DNA of 64,000 nt, taken from positions 38,338 to 102,337 of the forward strand of contig JAETON010000009.1 of NCBI GenBank assembly GCA_021771695.1, read 5' to 3'. A program made the translations under genes and the position numbers. Shown piece after piece: positions 43,167 to 52,700 of the stretch; the stretch's first letter is position 1, and every line of letters begins with the position of its first letter. This DNA comes from Lachnospiraceae bacterium. Lineage in GTDB: Bacteria > Bacillota > Clostridia > Lachnospirales > Lachnospiraceae. Under the pieces are notes generated by a model. It had not been told where the DNA came from. It did not search any database and worked only from the letters and a program-made list of their open reading frames with translations.

Positions 43167-43547
43167 ATGAAGAAAAATTTACTTTTAAAAATTACGGCAG
43201 TTATTATTTTAATTCAAGGAGCATTACAGTTGTTCAATGTTGTGCTGATTTTGTCACAAGGAGCTAAGACAGATAAAATATCTTTTGCAATGTTTTATTT
43301 AAGTCTTGGATTGATGGCTGTTTATGGGGCAGCAGCTGTAGCAGGCGGATATATTGGATTACGCTATGATCGAGAACGGAATGGATGCAGAAAAGCATTT
43401 TATTTCGGTTTGATACTGGTTATATTGAATCTTATCATGATGGTTATCAACATTTTTGCAGGAGCTTTTCAGGTAAATCAATTGGCATCCTTTATCATTC
43501 CGGGATTATTTACAGCATCAGCTGTTTACAGCGGACGTTCCTGTTAG
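43167..43547 (+). CDS. Small four-helix membrane protein, unknown
   Basis: A 126-residue hydrophobic protein with four predicted helices (about 8-27, 42-63, 75-95, 100-120) and a basic N terminus (MKKNLLLK). I do not recognise the family. The ATG at 43167 follows AAGGATGG; an in-frame ATG 36 bases upstream lacks a ribosome site. It follows carD by 80 bases and may be cotranscribed; a terminator follows. Confidence 0.7.
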   Translation: MKKNLLLKITAVIILIQGALQLFNVVLILSQGAKTDKISFAMFYLSLGLMAVYGAAAVAGGYIGLRYDRERNGCRKAFYFGLILVILNLIMMVINIFAGAFQVNQLASFIIPGLFTASAVYSGRSC

Positions 43548-43570
43548 ATTGTATAAATGATAATTAAGAG

Positions 43571-43605
43571 AAAAGAATCTCAAAAGATTGAGGTTCTTTC
43601 TTTTT
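43571..43605 (+). terminator. Rho-independent terminator
   Basis: Eleven-pair stem (43572-43582 with 43589-43599, one G-T pair), 6-base loop and T-rich tail. Confidence 0.85.
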
Positions 43606-43611
43606 ATGTAG

Positions 43612-43640
43612 TTGTTCTTTTTTTTCTGATATGATATAAT
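43612..43640 (+). promoter_or_regulatory. Sigma-A-type promoter of pyrH
   Basis: TTGTTC at 43612-43617 and TATAAT at 43635-43640, 17 bases apart. Confidence 0.7.
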
Positions 43641-43683
43641 TTCACATAGTGATTTTGTAAAAATAAGCAAAAGAGGTAAGTTG

Positions 43684-44397
43684 ATGAATAGTTTAAAAGA
43701 TATGAAACGAGTACTTTTGAAACTCAGTGGAGAAGCACTGGCAGGAGAAAAGAAAACAGGCTTTGATGAGGCTGTATGTGTAGATACAGCACGTCAGGTT
43801 AAGACACTTGTGGATGAAGGACTGCAGGTTGCCATTGTTATTGGAGGCGGCAATTTTTGGCGCGGACGCACCAGCGACAGCATGGAAAGAACAAAAGCAG
43901 ATCAGATAGGAATGCTTGCTACAGTGATGAATTGTATTTATGTATCCGATGCATTCCGCAGTGCAGGAATGGAAACAGAAGTATATACTCCATTTGTATG
44001 CGGTTCTTTTACAGAATTGTTTTCTAAAGATAAAGCAGTGAAAGATTTAAATGATGGAAAGGTTGTATTTTTTGCGGGAGGTACCGGACATCCATATTTT
44101 TCTACGGATACTTCTACAGCACTTCGTGCCATTGAAATTGAAGCAGATGCTATTTTACTGGCAAAATCAATTGATGGAGTTTATGATAGTGATCCGGCAG
44201 TGAATCCTGAGGCTGTGAAATATGATACGCTGACCTTGGATGAAGTCCTTTCTAAGAAATTAGGAGTCGTTGATTTGACAGCTACGATTATGTGCATGGA
44301 AAACAAAATGCCGTTAGCTGTTTTTGGATTAAATGAAAAGAATAGTATTGAAAATTTAATGAAAGGTGAATTTAACGGTACATATGTGACTGTTTAA
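43684..44397 (+). CDS. pyrH: UMP kinase
   Basis: Phosphorylates UMP to UDP for nucleic-acid and cell-wall precursor synthesis. The 237 residues form an amino-acid-kinase fold: LLKLSGEALAG, VIGGGNFWRGR, AGGTGHPYFSTDT and GVYDSDP. GAGG at 43673-43676 sets the ATG at 43684. The pyrH-frr-uppS-cdsA-dxr-rseP-ispG order is conserved in Clostridia. Confidence 0.97.
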   Translation: MNSLKDMKRVLLKLSGEALAGEKKTGFDEAVCVDTARQVKTLVDEGLQVAIVIGGGNFWRGRTSDSMERTKADQIGMLATVMNCIYVSDAFRSAGMETEVYTPFVCGSFTELFSKDKAVKDLNDGKVVFFAGGTGHPYFSTDTSTALRAIEIEADAILLAKSIDGVYDSDPAVNPEAVKYDTLTLDEVLSKKLGVVDLTATIMCMENKMPLAVFGLNEKNSIENLMKGEFNGTYVTV

Positions 44398-44419
44398 ATA
44401 AATAGGAGGACAAAAGAAC

Positions 44420-44965
44420 ATGTTAAAACAATTTGAAGAAAAAATGGAAAAATCATATGAAAGTATGACCAGTGACTTTTTAACAATCCGTGCAGGACGT
44501 GCAAACCCACACGTATTGGATAATGTAAAAGTAGATTATTATGGAGTGGCTACACCAGTAGCTCAGGTTGGAAATATTTCTATTCCGGAAGCAAGAATGA
44601 TTGTTATTCAACCATGGGAACCTACTCTCCTAAAAGAAATCGAAAAAGCAATTTTAATGTCTGATGTTGGTATTACTCCAACGAATGATGGAACAGCCAT
44701 TCGTTTAAACTTTCCTGAACTTACAGGTGAAAGAAGAAAAGAACTGGCAAAAGACGTGAAAAAACGCGGTGAATCAGCAAAAGTTGCTGTTCGTAATATC
44801 CGCCGTGATGCCAATGATTTCTTGAAAAAACAGAATAAAGCAGGAGAATTAAATGACGACCAGCAAAAAGATTATGAAGCTGATGTTCAGAAAATGACAG
44901 ATAAATTCGTTAAGAAAATCGATGAAGCTGTAGAAGCAAAATCAAAAGAAATCATGACAGTTTAA
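44420..44965 (+). CDS. frr: Ribosome recycling factor
   Basis: Splits post-termination ribosomes with EF-G. The 181 residues form a tRNA-like shape; FLTIRAGRANPHVLDNV, split as TIRAGRANP and VDYYGVATPV, and RKELAKDVKKRGE are characteristic. AGGAGG precedes the ATG. The usual neighbour pyrH is upstream. Confidence 0.98.
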   Translation: MLKQFEEKMEKSYESMTSDFLTIRAGRANPHVLDNVKVDYYGVATPVAQVGNISIPEARMIVIQPWEPTLLKEIEKAILMSDVGITPTNDGTAIRLNFPELTGERRKELAKDVKKRGESAKVAVRNIRRDANDFLKKQNKAGELNDDQQKDYEADVQKMTDKFVKKIDEAVEAKSKEIMTV

Positions 44966-44970
44966 TATGG

Positions 44971-45003
44971 AACAGGGTTGGCACTGGGATGCACAGCCCT
45001 GTT
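44971..45003 (+). promoter_or_regulatory. Hairpin between frr and uppS
   Basis: Arms 44971-44979 and 44995-45003 form a nine-pair stem (one G-T pair) followed by TTC. It could act as a weak terminator or processing site lowering expression of downstream genes. Confidence 0.4.
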
Positions 45004-45020
45004 TTCAATTGGAGGTTCAT

Positions 45021-45728
45021 ATGGAGAATTTAAATGTTCCACATCATGTTGCGATTATTCTGGATGGAAATGGAAGATGGGCTAAGAAAAAGCATCTGCC
45101 AAGAAATATGGGACATGTACAGGGAAGTAAAACTGTAGAAAAGATTGTTGAAGATGCACATAACCTTGGAATAAAGTATTTAACTGTCTATGCGTTTTCA
45201 ACAGAAAACTGGAAGCGTCCGCAAAGTGAGGTAGATGCTTTAATGAAATTGCTAAGAGATTATTTAAAGACTTGTATAAAACGTGCAGGAAAGAATAATA
45301 TGAAAGTAAGAGTGATTGGTGATCTTACAGGACTTTCCCAAGACTTGAGGGACAAAATCATTGAGTTGGAAAAAGCAACCAAAGAAAATACTGGAATTAA
45401 TTTTACCATTGCATTAAATTACGGAAGCCGTGATGAAATGGTACGTGCGATGAAACATATGGCACAAGACCTTGAAAATGGAAAAATTACAAAAGAAGAT
45501 ATCAAAGAAGAAACTTTTTCTGAATATTTGGATACCAAAGGCCTGCCGGATCCGGATTTAATGATCCGTACCAGTGGAGAAGAACGTCTTTCGAACTTTA
45601 TGCTTTGGCAATTGGCATATACAGAATTTTATTTTACAGATGTACTTTGGCCGGATTTTAACAAAAAAGAACTGAAAAAAGCGATTGAATATTATAACGG
45701 AAGAGATCGCAGATTTGGAGGAATATAA
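45021..45728 (+). CDS. uppS: Undecaprenyl diphosphate synthase
   Basis: Extends farnesyl diphosphate to the C55 lipid carrier of cell-wall synthesis. The 235 residues show AIILDGNGRWAKK (catalytic Asp), VYAFSTENWKRP, and RTSGEERLSNFMLWQ with TEFYF. The ATG at 45021 follows GGAGG; the frame extends upstream through the hairpin but no ribosome site supports that. Confidence 0.97.
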   Translation: MENLNVPHHVAIILDGNGRWAKKKHLPRNMGHVQGSKTVEKIVEDAHNLGIKYLTVYAFSTENWKRPQSEVDALMKLLRDYLKTCIKRAGKNNMKVRVIGDLTGLSQDLRDKIIELEKATKENTGINFTIALNYGSRDEMVRAMKHMAQDLENGKITKEDIKEETFSEYLDTKGLPDPDLMIRTSGEERLSNFMLWQLAYTEFYFTDVLWPDFNKKELKKAIEYYNGRDRRFGGI

Positions 45729-45733
45729 AGTTT

Positions 45734-46546
45734 ATGTTTAAACAGAGATTATTAAGCGGAATTGCATTAGTTATGATTGCTGCGGTTGGTTTATATATGG
45801 GCGGCATGGTGACTTTTGGATTAACATTGATTGTTGCGTTGATTGGATACAGTGAAATATTAAAGATTTTTCATATTGAGAAATCTTCTTTTGCAGTAAT
45901 TGGTTATACCGGGACGATTTTATATTATGTAGCATTATTTTTTGATTTATCACAATGGACGACATCTATTATCATCTTATTTTTAATTTTTCTGCTTGGA
46001 TGTTATGTAATACGTTTTCCAAAATATAAAATGGATCAGATGATGGGATGTTTTTTTGGATTCGTTTATGTTGGAATTATGCTTTCTTTTATTTATCAAT
46101 TGAGAGCTCTCCAAAACGGCGGAGAATTTGTCGTGTTATTATTCTTAGCTGCATGGGGAAATGATACCTTGGCATATTGTACAGGAATGTTAATTGGAAA
46201 ACATAAAATGTCTCCGGTACTAAGTCCGAAGAAAAGTATCGAAGGATTAATTGGAGGTATTGCAGGTGCTGCCATTTTGGGAGCTGTTTATGGAATTTAT
46301 TTAAAATCAACCATTCGATTCTCTTTTAATCCTGTAACTATGTTTCCACTTATTTGTGCGGTTGGAGCAGTCATTTCTGTAATCGGAGATTTAGCAGCAT
46401 CTGCAATCAAACGTGATGCAGGAATTAAGGATTATGGAACTCTGATTCCGGGACATGGCGGAATACTGGATCGTTTTGACAGTATTATTTTAATTGCTCC
46501 GGTTATCTATTATCTGACGGTTATGATCTCAGGAGGAACCATCTAA
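45734..46546 (+). CDS. cdsA: Phosphatidate cytidylyltransferase
   Basis: Makes CDP-diacylglycerol, the phospholipid precursor. It has 270 residues with about eight membrane helices. The C-terminal family signature includes SAIKRDAGIKDYG and PGHGGILDRFDS. It sits 5 bases after uppS and 1 base before dxr, with GGAGG upstream of its ATG. Confidence 0.95.
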   Translation: MFKQRLLSGIALVMIAAVGLYMGGMVTFGLTLIVALIGYSEILKIFHIEKSSFAVIGYTGTILYYVALFFDLSQWTTSIIILFLIFLLGCYVIRFPKYKMDQMMGCFFGFVYVGIMLSFIYQLRALQNGGEFVVLLFLAAWGNDTLAYCTGMLIGKHKMSPVLSPKKSIEGLIGGIAGAAILGAVYGIYLKSTIRFSFNPVTMFPLICAVGAVISVIGDLAASAIKRDAGIKDYGTLIPGHGGILDRFDSIILIAPVIYYLTVMISGGTI

Positions 46547-46547
46547 G

Positions 46548-47687
46548 ATGAAATATATTTCAATCATTGGATCTACAGGGTCTATTGGAACACAGACGCT
46601 GGATATTGTTCGGAACAATCACGATTTGAAAGTAACTGCACTGGCTGCAGGAAAAAATATTGATCTGCTGGAACAACAAGTACGGGAATTTTCTCCTAAA
46701 ATAGTTGCAGTTTTTGATGAAAGAAAAGCAAATGAGTTAAAACAACGGTTAAGGGATATAACGATTAAAGTCGTATCCGGCATGGATGGATTACTGGAAA
46801 CAGCTGTGGAACCTAAATGTTCTATTGTTGTCACGGCAATTGTCGGGATGATTGGAATTCGTCCGACCATTGCTGCTATGAATGCAGGAAAAGATATTGC
46901 ATTAGCAAATAAAGAGACTCTTGTAACAGCCGGACATATTATTATGCCTTTGGCAAAGAAGCTGGGAGTCCGGATTTATCCGGTAGACAGTGAACATTCT
47001 GCGATTTTTCAGTGCTTAAAAAGCGGCGATAATAAAGATTTGGATTCTTTGATTATTACAGCTTCCGGCGGACCATTCCGCAAAAAGACAATGGAAGATC
47101 TCAAGAAAGTTACAGTGGAAGATGCTCTGAAACATCCAAACTGGTCTATGGGAAGAAAGATTACCATAGATTCTGCAACTTTGATAAATAAAGGTTTGGA
47201 AGTTATGGAAGCAAAATGGCTGTTTGATGTAGACTTTGACCATATTCATGTAATTGTACAGCCAAAGAGCATCATTCATTCCATGATTCAGTATCAAGAT
47301 GGAAGTGTGATTGCACAGCTTGGAACACCGGATATGAAACTTCCAATTCAGTATGCTTTATTTTATCCGGAACACCGTCCGCTGGCAGGAGAACGGCTTG
47401 ACTTTGCTGCTTTGAAAGAAATTTCATTTGAAGAACCTCCGGTGGATGTTTTAAAAGGACTTCCATATGCCTATAAAGCAGGAAGAATCGGAGGAAGTAT
47501 GCCGACTGTATTAAATGCAGCCAATGAAAAAGCAGTCGCTTTGTTTTTAGACCGAAAGATTCGTTTTTTGGATATATATGACATCATTGAGAACACAATG
47601 AATGCCCATAAAGTAATTGAAAATCCTTCTTTAGAAGAAGTTTTGGAAACAGAACAGTGGGTATATGAACAAATAGAAAGCAGGTAG
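46548..47687 (+). CDS. dxr: 1-deoxy-D-xylulose 5-phosphate reductoisomerase
   Basis: Second step of the MEP isoprenoid pathway, NADPH-dependent. The 379 residues show the nucleotide motif GSTGSIGTQTL, the SEHSAIFQ loop, metal and substrate contacts in TASGGPFR and WSMGRKITIDSATL. Together with uppS and ispG in the same block it supplies the isoprenoid chain that uppS extends. Confidence 0.97.
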   Translation: MKYISIIGSTGSIGTQTLDIVRNNHDLKVTALAAGKNIDLLEQQVREFSPKIVAVFDERKANELKQRLRDITIKVVSGMDGLLETAVEPKCSIVVTAIVGMIGIRPTIAAMNAGKDIALANKETLVTAGHIIMPLAKKLGVRIYPVDSEHSAIFQCLKSGDNKDLDSLIITASGGPFRKKTMEDLKKVTVEDALKHPNWSMGRKITIDSATLINKGLEVMEAKWLFDVDFDHIHVIVQPKSIIHSMIQYQDGSVIAQLGTPDMKLPIQYALFYPEHRPLAGERLDFAALKEISFEEPPVDVLKGLPYAYKAGRIGGSMPTVLNAANEKAVALFLDRKIRFLDIYDIIENTMNAHKVIENPSLEEVLETEQWVYEQIESR

Positions 47688-47691
47688 TTGA

Positions 47692-48723
47692 TTGAATATT
47701 ATAATTGCAATTTTAATTTTTGGCATTATTATTATCGTACATGAATTGGGGCATTTTCTGATTGCAAAGAAAAATGGGATCCAAGTAGATGAATTTTGTG
47801 TAGGATTAGGGCCGACATTAATCGGGAAACAAATCGGAGATACATTTTATTCTATTAAACTGTTTCCTTTCGGCGGTGCATGTATGATGGGAGAAGATGA
47901 AGACCGTCCGGAACAAAATGCCTTTAACAATAAATCCGTATGGGCAAGAATGGCTGTGATTTTTGGCGGACCATTATTTAATTTTATTCTGGCATTTTTA
48001 TTTTCATTAATTGTAGTTGGAATGTCTGGTGCAGATATTCCAGAAATTCATTCGGTAGAAAAAGGATCTCCAGCGGCTTTGGCTGGTTTAAAAGCAGGGG
48101 ATTTCATGACACGTGTGGACGGTCATAAGATTCATAATTATAGAGAATTCTCTTACTATATGTATTTGGATTATGAGCAGGGGAAGATTCCATTAACAAT
48201 TGAACGAAATGGTGTAGAGAAAAATCTTTCTGTAACTCCGGTTTATAACCAGTCAAGACAACAGTATTTAATAGGAATTACATGGTCCGGGTATCAAAAA
48301 GCCGGTCCATTAAAAACTGTAGAATACAGCATCAGAGAGGTTGGACTACAAATTAAGCTTACTGTAAAAAGTGTGAAAATGCTGGTTACCAGACAACTGG
48401 GCATGAAGGATTTATCCGGACCGGTGGGAATTGTAAAAACAGTGGGAGACCAATATAACGAGGCAGCAAATTACGGATTCCGGGTTGTTTTTCTGACAAT
48501 GTTAAATTGGATTATTTTAATCAGTGCGAACTTAGGAGTGATGAATCTGCTGCCATTGCCGGCTTTAGATGGAGGCAGACTGTTATTTTTAATTTTTGAA
48601 GCAATTTTTCGGAAACCAGTTCCACGGAATTTGGAAGCTGCAGTGCATACCTTGGGATTATTAATGCTTATGGCATTGATGGTATTCGTTATGTATCAGG
48701 ATATTGCAAAAATTTTCCTCTAA
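47692..48723 (+). CDS. rseP: Site-2 membrane metalloprotease RseP
   Basis: An intramembrane protease of 343 residues that cleaves anti-sigma factors or signal-peptide remnants. The zinc motif HELGH lies at residues 18-22 in the first helix, and LDGGRL near 294 supplies the third ligand. One PDZ domain (about 115-190, GSPAALAGLKAGD) lies between. Translation begins at a TTG at 47692 after AGGT; an ATG is absent near the start. Whether the target is an anti-sigma factor is unknown. Confidence 0.95.
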   Translation: MNIIIAILIFGIIIIVHELGHFLIAKKNGIQVDEFCVGLGPTLIGKQIGDTFYSIKLFPFGGACMMGEDEDRPEQNAFNNKSVWARMAVIFGGPLFNFILAFLFSLIVVGMSGADIPEIHSVEKGSPAALAGLKAGDFMTRVDGHKIHNYREFSYYMYLDYEQGKIPLTIERNGVEKNLSVTPVYNQSRQQYLIGITWSGYQKAGPLKTVEYSIREVGLQIKLTVKSVKMLVTRQLGMKDLSGPVGIVKTVGDQYNEAANYGFRVVFLTMLNWIILISANLGVMNLLPLPALDGGRLLFLIFEAIFRKPVPRNLEAAVHTLGLLMLMALMVFVMYQDIAKIFL

Positions 48724-48735
48724 AGGAGGTACAAT

Positions 48736-49797
48736 ATGTATACAAGAAATCAAACAAGAGTGATTCAAATTGGAAATGTAAAGATTGGAGGCGGTCATCC
48801 GGTTGCTATTCAATCTATGACGAACACTAAGACAGAAGATATAGAAGCTGCCGTAAAACAAATTCTAGCTTTGGAAAAGGCAGGCTGCGATATTGTACGG
48901 TCTACGGTTCCAACCAAAGAAGCTGCCAAAGCACTTAAAGAAATCAAAAAACAGATTCATATTCCTTTGGTAGCTGATATTCATTTTAATTATAAGCTTG
49001 CCATTGAAGCTATAAAAAATGGAGCAGATAAAATCCGAATTAATCCGGGAAATATCGGTGGAGAAGAAAATATCCGAAAGGTTGTAGAGACAGCAAAAGA
49101 ATATCATGTACCAATTCGTATTGGAGTTAACAGCGGTTCTTTGGAAAAACCTTTGGTAGAAAAATATCATGGGGTAACAGCTCAAGGTCTGGTAGAAAGT
49201 GCTTTGGATAAAGTTGCCATGCTGGAAAAATATGATTTTCATGATATCGTTGTTAGTATTAAATCATCCAATGTATTAATGTGTGCCGAGGCATACCGAT
49301 TGGTATCAGATCAGATTGATTATCCTTTACATGTAGGAATTACCGAAGCTGGAACACTGTACAGTGGAAATATTAAATCTGCAGTTGGATTAGGGATTAT
49401 TTTAAATCAGGGAATTGGTGATACCATTCGTGTTTCATTGACAGGTGATCCCGTTAACGAAATTGCCAGTGCCAAATTAATTTTAAAAACATTAGGGCTT
49501 AGAAAGGGTGGAATCGAAGTGGTATCCTGTCCTACCTGCGGACGGACGAACATTGATTTAATTTCACTTGCCAATCAGGTAGAAACTATGGCAAGTGATT
49601 ATGAACATTTAAACATCAAAGTTGCTGTCATGGGCTGTGTCGTTAACGGACCGGGAGAAGCAAAAGAAGCAGATGTTGGAATTGCAGGAGGAATTGGGGA
49701 AGGACTTCTAATAAAAAAAGGAAAAGTCATTCGTAAAGTACCGGAAGCAAATCTCCTTGATACCTTACGAAATGAGCTGGAACATTGGGGTGAATAA
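48736..49797 (+). CDS. ispG: 4-hydroxy-3-methylbut-2-enyl diphosphate synthase IspG
   Basis: A [4Fe-4S] enzyme of the MEP pathway. The 353 residues have an N-terminal TIM barrel (SMTNTKTEDIEA, VADIHFNYKLA) and a C-terminal Fe-S domain with CPTCGRTNIDL and GCVVNGPGEAK. It takes electrons from ferredoxin or flavodoxin, linking it to the same redox pool as Rnf. AAAGGAGG overlaps the rseP stop. Confidence 0.97.
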   Translation: MYTRNQTRVIQIGNVKIGGGHPVAIQSMTNTKTEDIEAAVKQILALEKAGCDIVRSTVPTKEAAKALKEIKKQIHIPLVADIHFNYKLAIEAIKNGADKIRINPGNIGGEENIRKVVETAKEYHVPIRIGVNSGSLEKPLVEKYHGVTAQGLVESALDKVAMLEKYDFHDIVVSIKSSNVLMCAEAYRLVSDQIDYPLHVGITEAGTLYSGNIKSAVGLGIILNQGIGDTIRVSLTGDPVNEIASAKLILKTLGLRKGGIEVVSCPTCGRTNIDLISLANQVETMASDYEHLNIKVAVMGCVVNGPGEAKEADVGIAGGIGEGLLIKKGKVIRKVPEANLLDTLRNELEHWGE

Positions 49798-49799
49798 AA

Positions 49800-52700
49800 A
49801 TGGCAGGACAAAGTAAACCATTTTTTTGTGTATTTCCTGATTTAAAAGTATCTGAGGAATTCCATTCTCTATTTGAATCAGTAAATATACAGGACATTAC
49901 TTTTAAAAAACGGGAAAATATGCTTCGGATTTCTTTTTGCTGCGACCATCTAATCTCCAGGGTTGATACGTGGAGAATGGAACAACAGATTCGTGAGCAG
50001 TTGTTTTCTAAGCGTTATGTAAAAATCCGTTTTCAAGAATCTTATGAACTTTCTGATCAATATAACCTTACATATTTGATGGAACATTACATGAAAAGCT
50101 TCCTCTTTGAATTAAAAGGCAAAGGGGAGGTTATTTTTAATGTTGTCAGAAAAGGGGATTATAAAGTAGAAGATGATGTAATTACTTTCTATTTTGAAAA
50201 TACATTTGTAAATAAAAGCAAAGCTCTGGAAATTAAAGAGTTTTTTGAGACAATTTTAAAGAATCGTTTTCATATGGATGTAAAAGTTGGATTTGATTTT
50301 TCCAAAACAATGGACCGCAGTTTAAAAGAAGAAAGCCAGTACCGTCTCCAACAGGAAATACATGCCATTGTGGAACATGCAGATACTGCTGTGCAGGAGC
50401 ATAAAGAAGAGAAAAAAGCAAGAAAAAAAGCCTCTATTGCAAAGAAAGAACAGAGTTTCCGCAGAAAGCCAAAATATAAAGACGATCCAATGCTGCTTTA
50501 TGGAAGAAACTGTGAAGGAGAATTGACAGATATCAAAGATATTCAAGATGAAATTGGTGAGGTCGTGGTTCATGGACAGATTACATTTTTGGATACAAGA
50601 GAAATCCGAAACGAAAAAACGATTATCATTTTTCACATTACCGATTTTACAGATTCTATCAGCTGTAAAATCTTTGTGAAAAATGAACAGCTTCCAGATA
50701 TTATGGGTGCGCTGAAAAAAGGCGGATTTTATCGGATTAAGGCAGTGGCAATCTATGATAAATTTGACCGGGAAATTGGTCTGGGTTCTGTGGCAGGAAT
50801 TAAAGCAATTTCAGATTTCCGTGAGAAGCGGCAGGATAATTCCATGGAAAAACGTGTAGAGCTGCATCTGCATACTGTCATGAGTGATAATGACAGCGTA
50901 GTGCAGATTAAAGACATTGTAAATCGTGCTCATGATTGGGGACATCCGGCAGTAGCTATTACGGATCACGGTGTTTTACAGGGATTTCCAATTGCCAGAC
51001 ATGCCTATGAAGATTTAAAGCTTCCCGAAGATGATCCTTTTAAAATTATTTATGGAGTAGAAGCATATTTTGTAGATGATTTAGGGGATTTAGCTGTGAA
51101 TTCCCAAGGACAATCTTTGGATGAAACCTATGTTGTGTTTGATATTGAAACAACAGGATTTAACAGCCAAAATGACCGTATTATAGAAATTGGTGCAGTA
51201 AAAGTGATAGAGGGAAAAATCACAGAGACATTCAGTGAATTTGTAAATCCCCAGATGCCGATTCCGTATAGAATTACACAATTGACTACCATTACTGACA
51301 ATATGGTAAAAGATGCTGGAACTATTGAAGAAATACTGCCAAAGTTTTTAGATTTTTGCAAAGGCAGCGTTTTAGTAGCTCATAATGCCGGATTTGATAC
51401 GGGATTTATTCAAGAAAATTGTAAACGATTAAATCTTCCATATGATTATACTGTTGTGGATACGTTAGGACTTGCCCGTTGTTTAATGGGGCATTTAGGA
51501 AAATATACACTGGATAATATATGTAAACACTTAAATATTATTTTAGAGACACATCACCGTGCGGTAGATGATGCCACAGCAACAGGAAAAATTTTTGTAA
51601 AATTTATAGATATGTTGAAAGAAAAAGAGATTTATGATTTGAACCAGGTCAATGAATTTGCCGGACAAAGCATTGACTTGATTAAAAAAGGGCGTACATA
51701 TCATGGAATTATTTTGGTAAAAAATAATATAGGACGCGTCAATTTAAATCGCTTGGTATCGGAATCTCATATCACTTATTTCAACCGCCGTCCCCGTATG
51801 CCGAAGTCGCTGATTGAAAAATACCGGGAGGGATTAATTATCGGCTCTGCATGTGAAGCAGGAGAGCTTTACAGCGCATTAGTTGACCAGCGTTCTGATG
51901 AAACAATTGCAAAAATTGTTTCCTTCTATGATTACTTGGAAATCCAGCCAGTAGGGAATAATGAATTTATGATTCATTCGGACCGCATTGAGAATGTAAA
52001 TTCCAAAGAAGATATCCAAAAGTTAAATCAAAGAATTGTGGAGCTGGGCGAAGAATTTCATAAGCCTGTTGCTGCTACTTGTGATGTACATTTTCTTGAT
52101 CCCGATGATTCAATCTATCGTGCTATTTTAATGGCTGGAAAGGGATTCAAGGATGCTGACCAGCAGCCGCCGTTATATTTTCGTACAACGGAAGAAATGC
52201 TTCAGGAATTTTCTTATTTGGGAAGTGAAAAGGCCAGAGAAGTGGTGATTACTAATCCAAACAAAATCAATGAAATGATTGAAAATATTTCTCCAATTCA
52301 TCCGGACAAGTGTCCGCCGGTAATTGAAAACTCCGATCAGGAATTAAGAGAAATCTGCTACAATAAAGCCCATGAAATTTATGGACCAGATCTGCCCAAA
52401 CGTGTAACTGACCGATTAGAAAGGGAACTGACTTCCATTATTGGAAATGGTTATGCCGTTATGTATATTATTGCACAGAAGCTGGTATGGGATTCTAACG
52501 ACCACGGATATTTGGTAGGTTCCAGAGGTTCTGTAGGTTCTTCCTTTGCAGCAACAATGTCTGGTATTACAGAAGTCAATCCTCTTCCGGCACATTACAT
52601 TTGTCCAAAATGCCATTATGTAGATTTTGATTCAGAGCAGGTGCAGAAATATGCCAAAAAGGGGATGTCGGGATTTGATATGCCCGATGCAGTCTGTCCA

